In this document: positions 1 through 11,430 of the stretch, piece after piece
Position numbering within the stretch: position 1 is the stretch's first letter
Layout of the letters: the number at the start of each line of letters is the position of its first letter
NCBI GenBank assembly: GCA_940337035.1
Contig: OW679197.1
Span: forward strand, 40,864,466-40,928,465
Length of the DNA stretch: 64,000 bases
Direction: 5' to 3'
From: Agriotes lineatus
Taxonomy: Eukaryota; Arthropoda; Insecta; Coleoptera; Elateridae
Notes under the pieces: model-generated
What the model saw: the letters and a program-made list of their open reading frames with translations, nothing else
What the model was told of the DNA's origin: nothing
Databases searched by the model: none
Position numbers and translations under genes: made by a program

Positions 1-2640
1 AAATATCGTTAGTCGACGATTCTTTTGTACTTCCTGCAATATATTTATATTTTTCTACTTTGAGGATTAAGTATTGTACTTTATGGTTTATTTTCGTAGA
101 ACACGCACCATCTAGAGTGCCTTAATGTCGATTTGATGCATTTGCCATATATTATTGTACGGATACCAATAGCTCATTCTTTTTTAGATTGTATAGTAAA
201 TTATTATTAGATTGGTACTACTTTTTTTCAGAAATATGAATCAAACTACAATTGTATTATATTAACGAAAACTATTTTCCGGAATCATGAAGGCATGCCG
301 ATTTTGAAAGACCGGTATGAAAAGGAAAAACTGGAAAATCTGTAAACTTAGTCAAATATGTGAAATTCAAAGTTTTTATGATTTCTTATATTATAGAGAA
401 ATATTTCTTAAATATATCCAGCAAAAATAATTTTGCGAATACTGGAAAGTTAAAAGAAGAAGGATGTCCGATGATTTAAAATTCAGAGCTTCAAGACACT
501 GTCTGATTGTAAATAGTCTTTCGAAATCAGGACACGTAGTTTAAAAATTCATAAGTTGGAAGAACATAAGTTTGTAAAAAAATCTCTGGATGCAATTTTA
601 AGTAGAAGTACACAAACTTTCAGTGGAGATCAAATATAATGAAATTATACATGAATGAAACTTAGAAATAACAGAAAAAGGATTATAAGTTAAATTTGCA
701 GGTGGTTCCATTAAATATGAAATTCGTTTGTAATTAAATTATGCTTTTCCAAACATTCGTTTGGAAAATCGAGCACATCGGTTTTAATTATACAAAGGTG
801 AAATGAAAATTATTTGCTAAAAATTCAAATTACACATTTTCCAGAATGTGAAAAAGGGTGTTGCTTACTGTTAGATCAAATGGCAATAATTCTGTTAATT
901 ATTCTTTAAGAGAAATATTTAAAATCTATCTTTCGCAATTTTTTTATAATTTAATTTTGTATTCCTGATTAAGCAATAAAGATACACATTGTTTGTATTA
1001 CATTAGTTAGAAAATAGACTACATTTGGTAATAATATCGCAGACCATTTTCAGATAAAATTATGTCACCCTTCAGGATGAAGCATAACCTATAATTTAGG
1101 AGTATCAAGTATTTAGTTCTTATTATTAAAATTGATCTTTTATTCAAAAGTAATTTAGAGTGAGAGCTGACGATGATCTGTCCGTACCCTGGTTAATGAC
1201 AAATGCCCCAAATTGATAATAAAGCACCTTAGGCCTGCCCACTTTCTTCAACTCTTTGGGCTGTATTCAAGCTACTACCTGGAAAAACTATAAAAATTGA
1301 TGATTAATGATTTATATTAGTACTGGCGTAACTAGAAATATAGGGCAATGGTGCAAGATTTAAAATTAGCTTAAAGGAAAACCTCTTTTGTTGCCTGTAA
1401 AAATAATACCCTACATTAAATAATTGAAAGTATATTACTATTTATTACTTACACAAAACAGGTATGCACCATATGAAAAACAGATTCTCTTCGTAATACA
1501 TAAGTGCATTGGAGGTAGCACAACAGGTCCACTTTGAGGCCTAAGTGCTCGTAAACTTAGTTCACTCTTCACCCAAAACACAAAACCACAATCCAATGCC
1601 GAATATTGGTGTAGTTACATTATTATCGGTAGGCAAGGACACTATAGTTAGAGGAGTTCCCGAGTTTTATATTGTTATTAGACTTATACTATTGTTCGTA
1701 CGCCACTTCTTTTCGTATCATTCTGTAATAATTTTTCTACTAAATTGCTGTTAGAAGAATCTCAAAATTGTTCAATTAAAGGCGTGCAGAGTGATATTTA
1801 CTTCTCTAGTACTCTTTTGTGCGTTTTCATTTTTTCATTCTACAGTATGCTAAAATACCTGCAATCATATACAAATTTTAAAATTAACTGTCTGTGGGAT
1901 GTGAGTTTTAGATTTTAAAATTTTTGAAAACCTTACTTATAAAAAAAGGTGTACGTATTTACAGTCAAAACTACTAATCTTCAAATTTTATATTTGGAGA
2001 CCTGGCGATTACTTTGTGCAGATTTTCTCCTAGAATCATTCACTTTTACGACTAAGTACGGTGGTTTTCCTATACAATTTTACACAACGTTTTGAATTAA
2101 ATTTGTGCTGAATAAGATTTAAGAATTCCTATTATTACAATTTACGGCCGGAAGCTTGTTGATTAAACCTCTTACATTAAAATAAAGAATATAGCATATT
2201 GCAATGCAAAGTATTACTTTAAAATGAAAACATAGTTAAACTGAAATAAAAAACATAATACTGAAATATTTAGTATTATTTATTAATAGAACGTACTTGA
2301 GGAATCTGTAACCCCTAGAAGATGAGTCCTCAGGTGGCGGATCGGAGAATACTCTCCAGATATAGGTGTTAGGAGAAAAATAAAATACCTCCAATGAACT
2401 AAGAGGCATAACAGCGTCTGATTCACAGCAGACGGTCGAATAGTTAAGACTTCCAGAGCGGGGGTTGTGGTGTTAAGCTTAAACAACCTAACACATATAA
2501 AAACCCAAGGTTTTTGAAAAAATGGCAGGAAGAAAAATTTAAATATGGATTTCCGGGTGGTTATCCACACCTCGATAGCCCTTGAGGAAAGAGCCTCGAA
2601 GAATACAGGGAAATATTAGTTATGCTAGGGATTTTTAAAG
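1..2640. other. AT-rich DNA with no recognisable gene
   Basis: I see no coding exon, RNA gene or clear transposon end here. Short open frames (for example at 1545-1754) have no recognisable motif and ordinary AT-rich composition. The segment at about 2290-2640 is somewhat richer in G+C and directly precedes the LINE endonuclease frame, so it may be LINE 5' sequence, but I cannot show that. Confidence 0.5.
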
Positions 2641-2964
2641 ACCAGTCTTGCACATCAACCAGGAGAATAACAAGAAAATGAGAAGAAAGCACAGACATAT
2701 GAGAATAGTAACGTGGAGTACAGAAGAATGGAGAAAGAAGGATAAGGAAGTCATAAACAATTGCAAGAAGAGGAATCCAGTCATATTAGCTAGACGAAAA
2801 AGAAAAGAATTGCAACCTAAAACATCGAAAATGCCTTCCACATCAAGAGCAGGGCCAAAAAAGAAAAACGATTGAAAGTAACTGAGAGAAATACAGAAAG
2901 AACGTTAAGTTATGGGAGCCAACAAATGAAAGTGTAATAACCTTAGAACTTTATGAAAAAAAAA

Positions 2965-3656
2965 TCTGGTGTGATACACTCACACAACTTCCTTTTACAG
3001 TGATCTTATAATTAGTCAAAAATTTCATTTTTAATTTTTAACCATTTGTTAAAAATTTTCAAAAATTACAAATTGTACAAAAACGGTACAAAATCGAGTG
3101 TTAGTTGAAGAGACAAATTTCCTCTAGAATTTTAAGGTGAATTCAAAAATGTAATAATATACCGGGTGTTTTATTTAAAATAGGAGTTAATAAAAAAAAT
3201 AGAAAAAAAAACAAAAGAAACCCACTTTAGAAGTATTCAACTGGAAAATCACCTATCTCACATCAATACACATTAAAAATGTAAGAAAAATGTAAAATTT
3301 AAAAAAAATCGTTAGAGCCGTTTTTGAAAAAATCGAAAAAAACTGAAAAATCACAAGAGTAAACACCTACTTCCGGTTATGCGATTTCCTTCAAAAGCTT
3401 GCTGTCTCATCTACATAGTACACAAAACTTATATATGAAGTTTCAATGTCATACCTCTTTTCGTTTTTGAGATATTCTGTTCACAGACACACACACAGAC
3501 AGACAGACAGACACACAGACCAATGAAAAAAAATATGTTTTTTGGGATCAGGGGACTCTAAAACGTGAAGATCTGTTGAAAACTCAATTTAGAATTTTTG
3601 GGGTGAATCCAATACTTCCTTTATAGTAGTAAAAGGAAGTAAAAATAGTGCACTAG
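2965..3656 (+). mobile_element. Non-autonomous Helitron-like element, copy A
   Basis: The element starts TCTGGTGTGATACAC just after an A. It ends with a short hairpin (ACTTCCTTTATAGTAGTAAA then GGAAGT) followed about 11 bases later by CTAG. A 5' TC and a 3' hairpin plus CTRR, with no terminal inverted repeats and no target duplication, are the classical Helitron marks. A CA/CAGA microsatellite sits at about 3485-3520. Related copies lie at 43157-43583 (+) and 47805-48429 (-). It carries no gene. It splits a LINE endonuclease frame, so it is younger than that LINE. Confidence 0.6.
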
Positions 3657-4144
3657 GTGTACATGGACCAACAGACTACAGCTTTCCAATACAGGCAAAG
3701 AAGTTCCTAGACACGTTGCAAAACAAAATTGTAAAAGTGAAAAAGAATGAAGAACTAATTTTAGCTGGTGATCGAAACGAAATAAAGCGAAGAATAGAAA
3801 AGCACTTCACAGTAGGACGATACGACGAAGAATTATTCAACAACACTGGGGAAAATAGAATGGATATGTGGCAGTTATATCACCAAAATATTATGAATAG
3901 ATTCTACTAGGACAAAAACATCAACAAATATACTTGGAAACAGCAGAAAGGGAACTTGAAAGCAATTATGTGATGCGATGTGATGTGACAGAACAAGAAC
4001 GGAGAGCGGAATGCGAAAATGAGCGTAAATTAGTTATTGCTGGCAATAATGGAATCCCCATCACAGAACAAAGAAACAAATCAGATCAAGGCGAAGACAG
4101 AGAATATAATTAGCAAAAGTGAACCTAGAGTTCCTATAAATTTT

Positions 4145-4469
4145 TTGTTTGTTTGTTTGTTAATGGACAAGGTCTAGGCATGCAGAGTACCAGGTACCTT
4201 AGACACCGACTGCTTTGGTCATATGGTCAAAGTCCTACTTAGAATTTTGCCGAGACTAAGGAGTTCCAACCCTAGCAAGGGATCTTTTACATGCTACACA
4301 TCGTAGTAACATGGGACCCATGGCTTTACATCACTTCCGAATGATGGCATTCTGTAGAAGCTTTCATCTGCATTTTTTATTTTTGAAAACGTCACCGGGT
4401 TCGGGAATCGAACTCGCGACCTTTAGATCAGTAGTCAGGATGCTTACCACTGAGCTACCGACCCCGGCG
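4145..4469 (-). mobile_element. tRNA-derived SINE with 11-base target duplication
   Basis: On the - strand the head (4400-4469) reads like a tRNA: box A TAGCTCAGTGG and box B AGTTCGATTCC, spaced as in a tRNA gene and followed by a tRNA-unrelated body. The 3' tail is an (AAAC)n run, seen as GTTT repeats at 4146-4160. Direct repeats CTATAAATTTT flank it at 4134-4144 and 4470-4480. The body is shared with the copy at 12072-12309. It would be transcribed by RNA polymerase III from the internal boxes and moved by a LINE. Confidence 0.85.
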
Positions 4470-4475
4470 CTATAA

Positions 4476-4525
4476 ATTTTAAGACAAAAAAACCGTCTTT
4501 GTACCTAGTTACCGTGTGTACCTAG
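4476..4525. repeat. Single copy of a ~45-base motif that forms a hairpin at 5496-5571
   Basis: The segment contains AACCGTCTTTGTACCTAG followed by TTACCGTGTG. Two further copies lie head to head at 5496-5571, and the last 21 bases recur at 5762. The copy at 4476 is inverted relative to the one at 5496, so these could be the terminal inverted repeats of a ~1-kb element, but LINE sequence lies between them, so this is uncertain. Confidence 0.5.
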
Positions 4526-5495
4526 TACCTACAGACAATCTGTGCAAGTAATATTTGATAGAGTTCATACAACTTATACGTCAGCTGCTAAACAAAGTAG
4601 GTAAATCATTAGATTTTAGTTTTCTTTTGGTACCCACACGCACTTTTTCCCACCGATTCTCATCAAAGTGGATTTCACAAATTCTGGCTCTACTTGTGGA
4701 TGTCTCGTTTATTTTACTTATACTTGGAGACAAGCTACTCTTTACTTCTCGTTTTTAGGAACGTCTTTTAATGCACCTAAAACCCTATTCAGATCTACTT
4801 TTTCAGCCAAAAATTGAATAATCCGTCATTGAAAATACTGTAGAAAAGTAATTATTTAAGTAATTTTAAAGTAAATTTTATAGTATACACTATACACACC
4901 TACAATTCTTCAGAATACATACAAATTAATACGCTTGCATCACTCAATGTTAAGCTCATGGTGTAAGTAATACAATAAAATAAACCTTTGTCAAATGTGA
5001 AATTACTGGTTATGGTTTCTATAGTAAATAAGACTTAAATCTGGCGCAATTTAAAACAAAACTGTGCATGCGCAGTGGATCTAAACCAATCACAACCGAT
5101 TCCTTCGTTGGCTTAACTCTCATCAAAGATTAATATGTAGGAACTCTAGGTGGACCCTGCGGCATTGTGCCAGAACTCATCAAATACGTCGTGGATAGAC
5201 TGTGGAGAGTCGTCCGACAGCTATTTGAGAAAGCACTTAATGGGCAAGACTTGCCGAATGAGTGGAAGGAAACTCAATTGAGATTTATTTTTTAAAAAGT
5301 AGTGAGAAATAAGTGCGGGACCTGCAGAGGAATTGACGTATTCGCAACAATGGGGAGAATCTACGGCAGAATAATAAGAAATTAGAAAAAAAGCATACGA
5401 GGAAGAATATAAGAAAAACAAATAGGGTTTAAGCAGGTAGACAAGGCACTGACCAATGACCATATTTACAGATTATCTGCAGGTAGTACATGCAT

Positions 5496-5571
5496 ACGGT
5501 AACTAGATACAGAGACGGTTTGTTTGTCTTAAAATTTTAAACCGTCTCTGTATCTAGTTACCGTGTGTACC
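5496..5571. repeat. Near-perfect hairpin made of two inverted 35-base arms
   Basis: The left arm GGTAACTAGATACAGAGACG and its exact reverse complement CGTCTCTGTATCTAGTTACC flank a short AT-rich loop centred near 5535. It is probably the joined ends of two copies of a miniature inverted-repeat element. A retroposed sequence has inserted right at its 3' edge. Confidence 0.75.
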
Positions 5572-5761
5572 TTTTTTTGTCTTCTTCCCTAAGCTCTTCT
5601 ACCGTTCCCCGCCGGAACCGCTTTTCGCATTACATCAGGAGGGTGCGGACGTCACTTAACCTATCATGCCTTAACTAAGTGAGAGAAGGAGTGTCCCGAC
5701 CGAGAGTCTACTCTCTACCGCGCGCTCGAGCTCTCACTGTGACCTCGCCCATTGAGGCTCC
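5572..5761 (-). mobile_element. Short retroposed sequence (190 bases) with A tail and 14-base target duplication
   Basis: The identical 14-base string TTACCGTGTGTACC lies at 5558-5571 and 5762-5775. The + strand insert begins with seven T, i.e. an A tail on the - strand. The 190-base body is GC-rich compared with its surroundings. I find no convincing polymerase III box A and B, so it could be a SINE without a tRNA head, a retroposed small RNA, or the 3' end of a LINE moved after 5' truncation. Confidence 0.6.
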
Positions 5762-5775
5762 TTACCGTGTGTACC

Positions 5776-6300
5776 TAGTACCAGCAGAAAATATGTATAT
5801 ACAATGCAACAACTTATATAAAAAAGATTGTAAAGAAGAAAAATTATTTTTTAAAGTGTTCGCCCTGTATATGTTGAGTCCAAGATATATTTTCTGTATA
5901 AGCTATACATATAATAGAACCCGATAGAAAAACGAAGAGGAAGAGACCTTAAAGATCGTGGAGGTAAGAAGTAAAAGAATTTATGCAAAAACGAAATAGA
6001 AGAGAGACTGGGAAAACAGAAAGCAGTAGCAGCAGCAACGTCAACTTGCTGTATTTCACTATTGGTTAATTGTAATACTAGTATTTATTATCGATATCGT
6101 TTTATAATATTTAACACGCCCCTCACTAGCTCAATCGGTAGGGCTGTAAAATGGCCGCCACCTGGGAGGACTGGAGGCGTTACTCTCTGCTGCATAGGCT
6201 AGTTGATTGGAACACAGTTTATTCTAATTGTTTTTATTTACAAATTAACTTATAGGTAGACACATATGTACAACGAAAGAAAAAAAAATATGGCGGAGTG
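5776..6300. other. No recognised gene; possible LINE-tail scraps
   Basis: The + strand at 5925-6045 encodes an Arg/Lys-rich stretch that could be a LINE 3' end, but it is too short to assign. At 6128-6152 a string resembling a tRNA box A (TAGCTCAATCGGTAG) occurs without a matching box B. Confidence 0.3.
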
Positions 6301-7100
6301 GCGTTTGTTATCGGGGTCTAGGCTGGGGTGGTCCTCCGGGGGGTGGCACGGGGCTGTGGCCGGGACGGGGCTGTGGCCGGGGGCGGTCTGGTGGAGGTAG
6401 CGAGCGTGACCGGGGTTTGCGCTTCGGGCGTGGCTGGCCTCTCGGGGCAGTGGCTGACGTGGGATGGCGTCCTCGCGGTGGCTCAGGTGGCTGGTGCGGG
6501 TGCTGGTTGGCCTTCCGGGGGCGGTGTTGGGGATGGTCCGAACAGCTCCTGGAGGCGGCTGGTCCTATAAGGCAAAGGGGTCGTTGAAAGCGGCGGGCGC
6601 TGGAATGAATACCCGCTGGGTCGCAACAGGGCTTACGCTGGGGTTGTGGGGGTGGTTTGGGAGTCCAGAGGCAATGGCCCTTGGGAAGGAGTGGCAGGCT
6701 TCCGCGGCGATGTCTAACTGGGCAGTTGAGCGCTGGAACGGCAAAGTGCAAATGGGCAGTTGAGCGCTGGAACGGCAATGTCAAAATGGGCAGTTGTTGG
6801 TGGAATGGTGGATAGATCCTGAAGAGGAGATGACTGGAAGGTCCTGGAGCTGGCTGCTTGTTGGTTGCGCTTCGCAAGGCAGAGTCCAGAAGCGGCAGTT
6901 GTCTAACTGGCAGAGTCCTGAAGAGGAGACGGCTGCAGGTCCTGGAGCGGACTGCTGGTTGGTCCTGGAGATGGCTTCTGGTTCGACCCGCCGAGGCAGA
7001 GTGAGTTCTTCTGGCAAATGTTCGACTATTTAAAGGGACCCATTCCTTTGTGCGGTGCCTTCTCGACGCTCATTGGTCCGGGGAAGAGGGATGAATGCCT
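6300..7100. other. GC- and CpG-rich island in AT-rich DNA
   Basis: About 800 bases stand out by G+C content. They contain G-rich runs at 6310-6400 and an imperfect short tandem repeat at 6719-6790 (GGGCAGTTGAGCGCTGGAAC repeated). Both strands have open frames here, but the translations are Pro/Arg/Gly-rich low-complexity sequence, as expected from composition alone. On the + strand a TATTTAAAGG string near 7025 precedes a pyrimidine-rich stretch, which could be a promoter of an LTR or host gene. I see no protein family. It may be part of an LTR, an untranslated exon, or a CpG-rich regulatory region. Confidence 0.4.
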
Positions 7101-7927
7101 GCTTTTGATGTTTGTGGAAGTTTCGCTGCTAATTTCGCGGCGTGTTTAATTAACAACCTAACGCTGTACTGCATCGCTGACAAAATGCTGATCAGTTTGA
7201 CACTAGACTCGTTTTTTTTAAGTGTAACTTAGTTGCATGAATTAACCTTCTCGGAGTTTCCGTGTATCAAAGCTGATGATGTAGCGCTCGAGATTAGACG
7301 TCGCGTCGGCATCAGTTCAGGATGCCTATTGCTCTTAGTGAATGCGCCGTAATTTACTCTGTATTTTGATATCGCATAACCCAGGGCGCTGACTATGCTT
7401 CCGTTAATTAAATTTATTTTTAAAATTAAATCCTACGCAGGCAAACTGTGGCCGCTTACGAATTTATTTGTGTTCAGGCGGTTACATTTTATTGCAGTTC
7501 CCGGACCGTTTTCAGCTGTATCGCGCGGTGGCTGTGTTTTGGTTTCGCGTGTTTGATGCGCACTCGGTCCACTGAAATGATACAAGGAGGGCCTTACTCT
7601 TGCTGGAAAGCGGCTAATTCTCTCTCTCTGTGGACTACAAACATGCTTAATTAGCTTAAGTGGGGCGATGTATTTGTTTCGGTCGTTTTTTCGAATCCCG
7701 ATGTCTGTATGCCCAAAGCAGCTTATTGCTCCTAGGTGGTGAGCGTTTGTCCCGAGATAATTTATGGGTTATTGCTAGCTGTTTTCGAGTACGTGCTTTT
7801 GGTCGAAATTCTCCGTACTTAGGAGTATACATTTTATGACGCTTTTAGGCCAAAATTTCTGGAAAAAACGCTCGGTCAAGGCGTGCGGCAAGCAGATGTA
7901 ACCGTTGTATTGTTCTAAGCCAGTGTG
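7101..7927. other. Mixed-composition DNA, nothing assigned
   Basis: G+C falls gradually from the island at 6.3-7.1 kb. Open frames at 7448-7654 (+) and 7775-8161 (-) show no family motif; the latter is antisense to a LINE tail over much of its length. Confidence 0.35.
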
Positions 7928-8171
7928 AAAACTACAGTATTTCGGACACATCATGAGAGGACCAAAGTATTCAATGCTACAACTCATTGTCCAAGGAAAA
8001 ATACAGGGAAAAAGGAATGTCGGAAGAAGAAGAACCTCCTGGCTACGCAACCTCAGAGAATGGTATGGCTGCAGCACCATTGAACTATTTAGAGCAGCCG
8101 TGAATAAAGTACGAATAGCTGCGATGATTGCCAACCTCCAGTAAGGAGACGGCACCCTCAAGAAGAAGAAG
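7928..8171 (+). mobile_element. LINE 3' end (C-terminus of reverse transcriptase protein)
   Basis: The frame reads YFGHIMRGPKYSMLQLI, then QGKIQGKRNVGRRRTSWLRN, and ends IAAMIANLQ-stop. This is the conserved tail of insect LINE polyproteins (xLGHxxR...GKIxGKRxxGRxxxSWLxNLRxW). An AAG-rich microsatellite follows, a typical 3' end for this family. Everything upstream is missing, so this is a strongly 5'-truncated copy. The same tail recurs on the - strand at 46640-47222. Confidence 0.8.
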
Positions 8172-9555
8172 AAGCCAGTGTGGCTGGTGCCGCGGATTTT
8201 CGGCTTTTATTCGCTGCTTGCCGATTCATATAATATTGTTTGAACCTAAATATGTGAAAGTACTCTAATCTGTCGCAGTTCTATACTATTTACTCTATTA
8301 GGATTGGCATATATGTTATTCAGAAGAAATCTTTTTCTAGCCTGTCGCAAATACAAGCACTTCCATTTTTTTACAAATTTTTCTATTCCGTGAACTTTAT
8401 GGTGAGCCCAGCTGCTGCTTTAATATCATCTGACCATACTGTCGTGGGGATATCTCTGCTTCTCCCCCCCCCTCCTGATCATGGTCTCTATCATTTTATG
8501 ATCTTGTTGCATCTATTCGTCTCCTTGTTGCGGGCCAAGCCCAATTTCGCTTCAAGCGCGCTATTACCTGTCACATTGATCACGTTGGTGTTTTATTGGA
8601 CCCAGTCGTTGGTTTTATGGTTTCTTAAATTGATGTTCTACATTATTCTTGTTATAGTGGTACTACAAAATATAACTGAGTTATGGCTTGCTGAAAAAAA
8701 TACAAGGAATTTAAAAAAATTTAAGGATGTTTTTTAAGTACTTGTATAACTATTGTTGCTTATTTAGTTATTATATCCATCAAATTTTCGACTGTTTTTA
8801 AATAGAAAGCTTTATTTATGAAATTTCCTATATTTTACTTCAACTAGTCGTAACTCAGTTATTTTTTATAATCAGACCTATGTTGATATACTTTTTTTGC
8901 ATAGAAATGTTGAAGAAAAATTTTCTTAAAGTTTGGCATATTTCTCTCGCGGCACCCTGTATTGAAGTGGTATTAACCCGTACGACTTGGCTTTGAATGC
9001 AGTGCAGAATGGTTGACAAATAAAATAAGCACAGAGTTGAGATATTTTAAGTAACTGCAATGTTGAACTAATATTAATACAGTAAATCCATTAGTAAAGA
9101 GATTCGAGAGCTAATAATTAGTAAAGAAAGGCATGCTAAAGTAAAATATGTTCAGAGGGTTTCGAATTGGCTTGTGAATTAAGATAATTTATTATGAAAG
9201 GTTTGTGCACATGCAAAGCCAGACCACAGAAAATTTATTGAACACAAATAGTTTGTTGGGTGCACTTTGAACAAAGCGTAAGATTATTAAGTCAAAGAAT
9301 AAGATGGTGAAAAATTATGAACTCGGCAGAAACAGAAGAGAAAGAATTTGCAAAAGAGCAATTATTAATTATTGGAAAAGGAGTGTAACGAACGACGTGA
9401 AAGTGCGGGACTCGATAACCAGTGCATTTATTAAAAACGAAGTGAAAATAGCAGAGTAGTGAATATTAAAATAATATTGTGTGCGCCATCGCAGAAAGAC
9501 TATGTTAATTATAAGAAAAAGACAATATTTTAGTTTGTAAGAAATTTGAAAATTT
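8172..9555. other. No gene seen; one probable miniature-element end
   Basis: AT-rich sequence without coding motifs. At 8940-8960 the string GGCACCCTGTATTG matches the inverted end (ACAGGGTG) of miniature DNA elements that recur in this window. Confidence 0.35.
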
Positions 9556-10185
9556 AAAATTATATTTCTTTTGTAGAAAAACTCTTGTCAGCTAATTTGT
9601 TAAGTTTAACATAAAACATTGAAAAATTGTAAAAATATATTTCGACTATTATAGTCTTCTTCAGTTTACATATTTTTATAAAATATCTTTTTAGTCAAAA
9701 GTTCATGTCCTAAATTTAGTCGTTGTTATGTATTAACAATTTTTATTATTCAAAAATTAACAAAATATTCCCATCAGGATTATTATCAAAGTTATTCATT
9801 CGTTATTTGTTTTATTTTTCCGAGATAATTTTTCTTGATTATTATTTGTAGTAATGGAAAACAAATTGCTGCTTTTTCTGTTTTCCATTACTACAAATAG
9901 TACCTAATCAAGGAGAATTATCTTGGAAAAATAAAACAAATAACTAACGAATAACTTTGATAATAATCCTGATGGGAATATTTTGCAAATTTTTGAATAA
10001 TAAAAATTATTAATAAATAACGACTAAATTTAGGACATAAACTTTTGACTGAAAAGATATTTTATAAAAATATATAAACTGAAGAAGACTATAATAGTAG
10101 AAATATATTTTTACAATTTTTCAATGTTTTATGTTAAACTTAACAAATTAGCTGACAAAAGTTTTTCTACAAAAGAAATATTTTA
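9556..10185. repeat. Near-perfect 630-base palindrome with hammerhead-like motifs in both arms
   Basis: The arms (9556-9862 and 9880-10185) are reverse complements with only scattered mismatches and a spacer of about 17 bases. Each arm contains CTGAAGA, a stem GACTAT/ATAGTC, then GAAA (left arm on the - strand at 9640-9664, right arm on the + strand at 10079-10103; in the right arm the last C of the stem is A). CUGANGA-stem-GAAA is the core of a hammerhead ribozyme, and Penelope-like elements are known to carry such ribozymes in their terminal repeats. I read the palindrome as two terminal repeats of a Penelope-like element joined head to head. There is no open frame. Confidence 0.75.
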
Positions 10186-11430
10186 AATAAACAGTTGTAA
10201 TTTTAAACACAACTAAAATTTTAAATTATGTAATGAAACTTATTTCTATTATGTACTAAAATTCATCAAAACTTATTTCCGTTAGCTTCGTAACTTAGCA
10301 ACCTAGATTGGATTTTGTTTAATAACGGGAGACAACAATTGAAATAAATTACTTGACGTTTGTGAGAATTGTTGCTCAACTTGAATAAATGATTTTGATT
10401 AATAAACGAGCATATTAACAGTTATTAATTGCAGCATTTTATTGCCCATGTGTTTGTGATCCTGTGAAAGTGTTTGTGAGGCTTTCAACCACAAATAAAT
10501 TATAAAATTCTCCGATACCATTCCGAGGACTTCGGCAGCAGCCAACTGGTACGTTCGAGCTCCGTTCCCGGTGAAGATAAGTATCCTAAGCCAGAGGACT
10601 GTACACCAGGACATTGGCAGAGCTTGTAAGAGGGCCACCATCAACAGCAGCAGCGAGGGGACCGCCTCCAGCTGGAGATATGACTAGCAGCAACTACGAT
10701 CGTCTACGTCGCAGAACGACCCAAAGTTTCCAGGTAGGAAAGTGCCTGTAATTCATGTGTTGCCGCCGTAGTTCGCAGCATAGAGCGAGAATCAACCTTT
10801 CCGAAGACGGCCAGAGTGTTTCCCAGCGTCCATTTGATTTGGTTTTCTCAAAATTAGCTTGGATTGGGTAGATTCTGCAGATCCAGCAAAAAACCGAAGT
10901 GTCTAAAACAAATGCCAGAATTAGCGTCGCTTTTAACAATCAAGGGACGGTTTTGACGTCATCATAGAACAAAAACTAGTTTAATTGCCAGGCGGGAAAA
11001 ATTCAAACGACTTACTTGATGCGGTGTTCATAATTACACGAGTTTAAACATTCAGAGATGCCGTCTTGCACGACCAACTCATTTGTGTTTATCTGACAGT
11101 TGGGCATTTATTTGACCTAACCACTAAAAACCGCGCATTCGAAGTACTTTGAATTTCGAGATAGTCAACCTCAGATTATATGTTAAAAGATAGTGAAATT
11201 CGGGACCTAACCTGTAGAGAGTTTAATGTTTTACCGATGAGCTAGCACACTGAGTTTGCAGTTAAATAGAATATTAGAAAATAGAGGGCGTATAACCATT
11301 TTATTAATAACTTGATAAATAAAGATTACATTTCATTTTAATCAGTAAGCCAATAATATAAAAAGCAATATTCAAATAACAATAAAGAAAGCCTACCATA
11401 TCAGTATATTGCTTCCAGTTGTATATTTAT
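10186..11430. other. No gene recognised; moderately GC-rich block at 10.48-10.96 kb
   Basis: The block has open frames on the - strand (10399-10644, 10694-10939) without family motifs. An AATAAA-like signal occurs on the - strand near 10435. It could be a solo LTR or untranslated sequence, but no terminal TG...CA or duplication was identified. Confidence 0.3.

Larger units (their letters stand above)
2648..5480 (+). mobile_element. Decayed LINE (endonuclease plus reverse transcriptase), interrupted by later insertions
   Basis: Three separated pieces read in the same direction like one non-LTR retrotransposon. At 2700-2875 the frame starts RIVTWSTEEWRKKDKEV, resembling the start of an apurinic-type endonuclease (usually IxTWNVR). 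At 3660-3910 it continues with GPTDY, LAGDRNE (normally AGDFN), VGRYDEE, NNTGENR and IMNRFY, the core and end of that endonuclease. At 5145-5480 translation gives GPCGIVPELIK, LPNEWKE and RGIDVFATMGRIYGRI, matching reverse transcriptase blocks 1-2 with frameshifts. A Helitron-like element splits the endonuclease and a SINE lies between endonuclease and transcriptase. It is a dead copy. The family looks like the RTE-type endonuclease/reverse transcriptases common in insects. That the 5145-5480 piece belongs to the same insertion is inference. Confidence 0.65.

Noticed and set aside
6128..6152. tRNA-like string (TAGCTCAATCGGTAG)
   Set aside because: Only a box A resemblance; no box B, anticodon arm or acceptor pairing could be found downstream.
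6308..6877. A 189-residue Pro/Arg-rich frame on the - strand
   Set aside because: It lies wholly in the GC-rich island, has low complexity, and overlapping frames of similar length exist on the other strand. Composition alone explains it.
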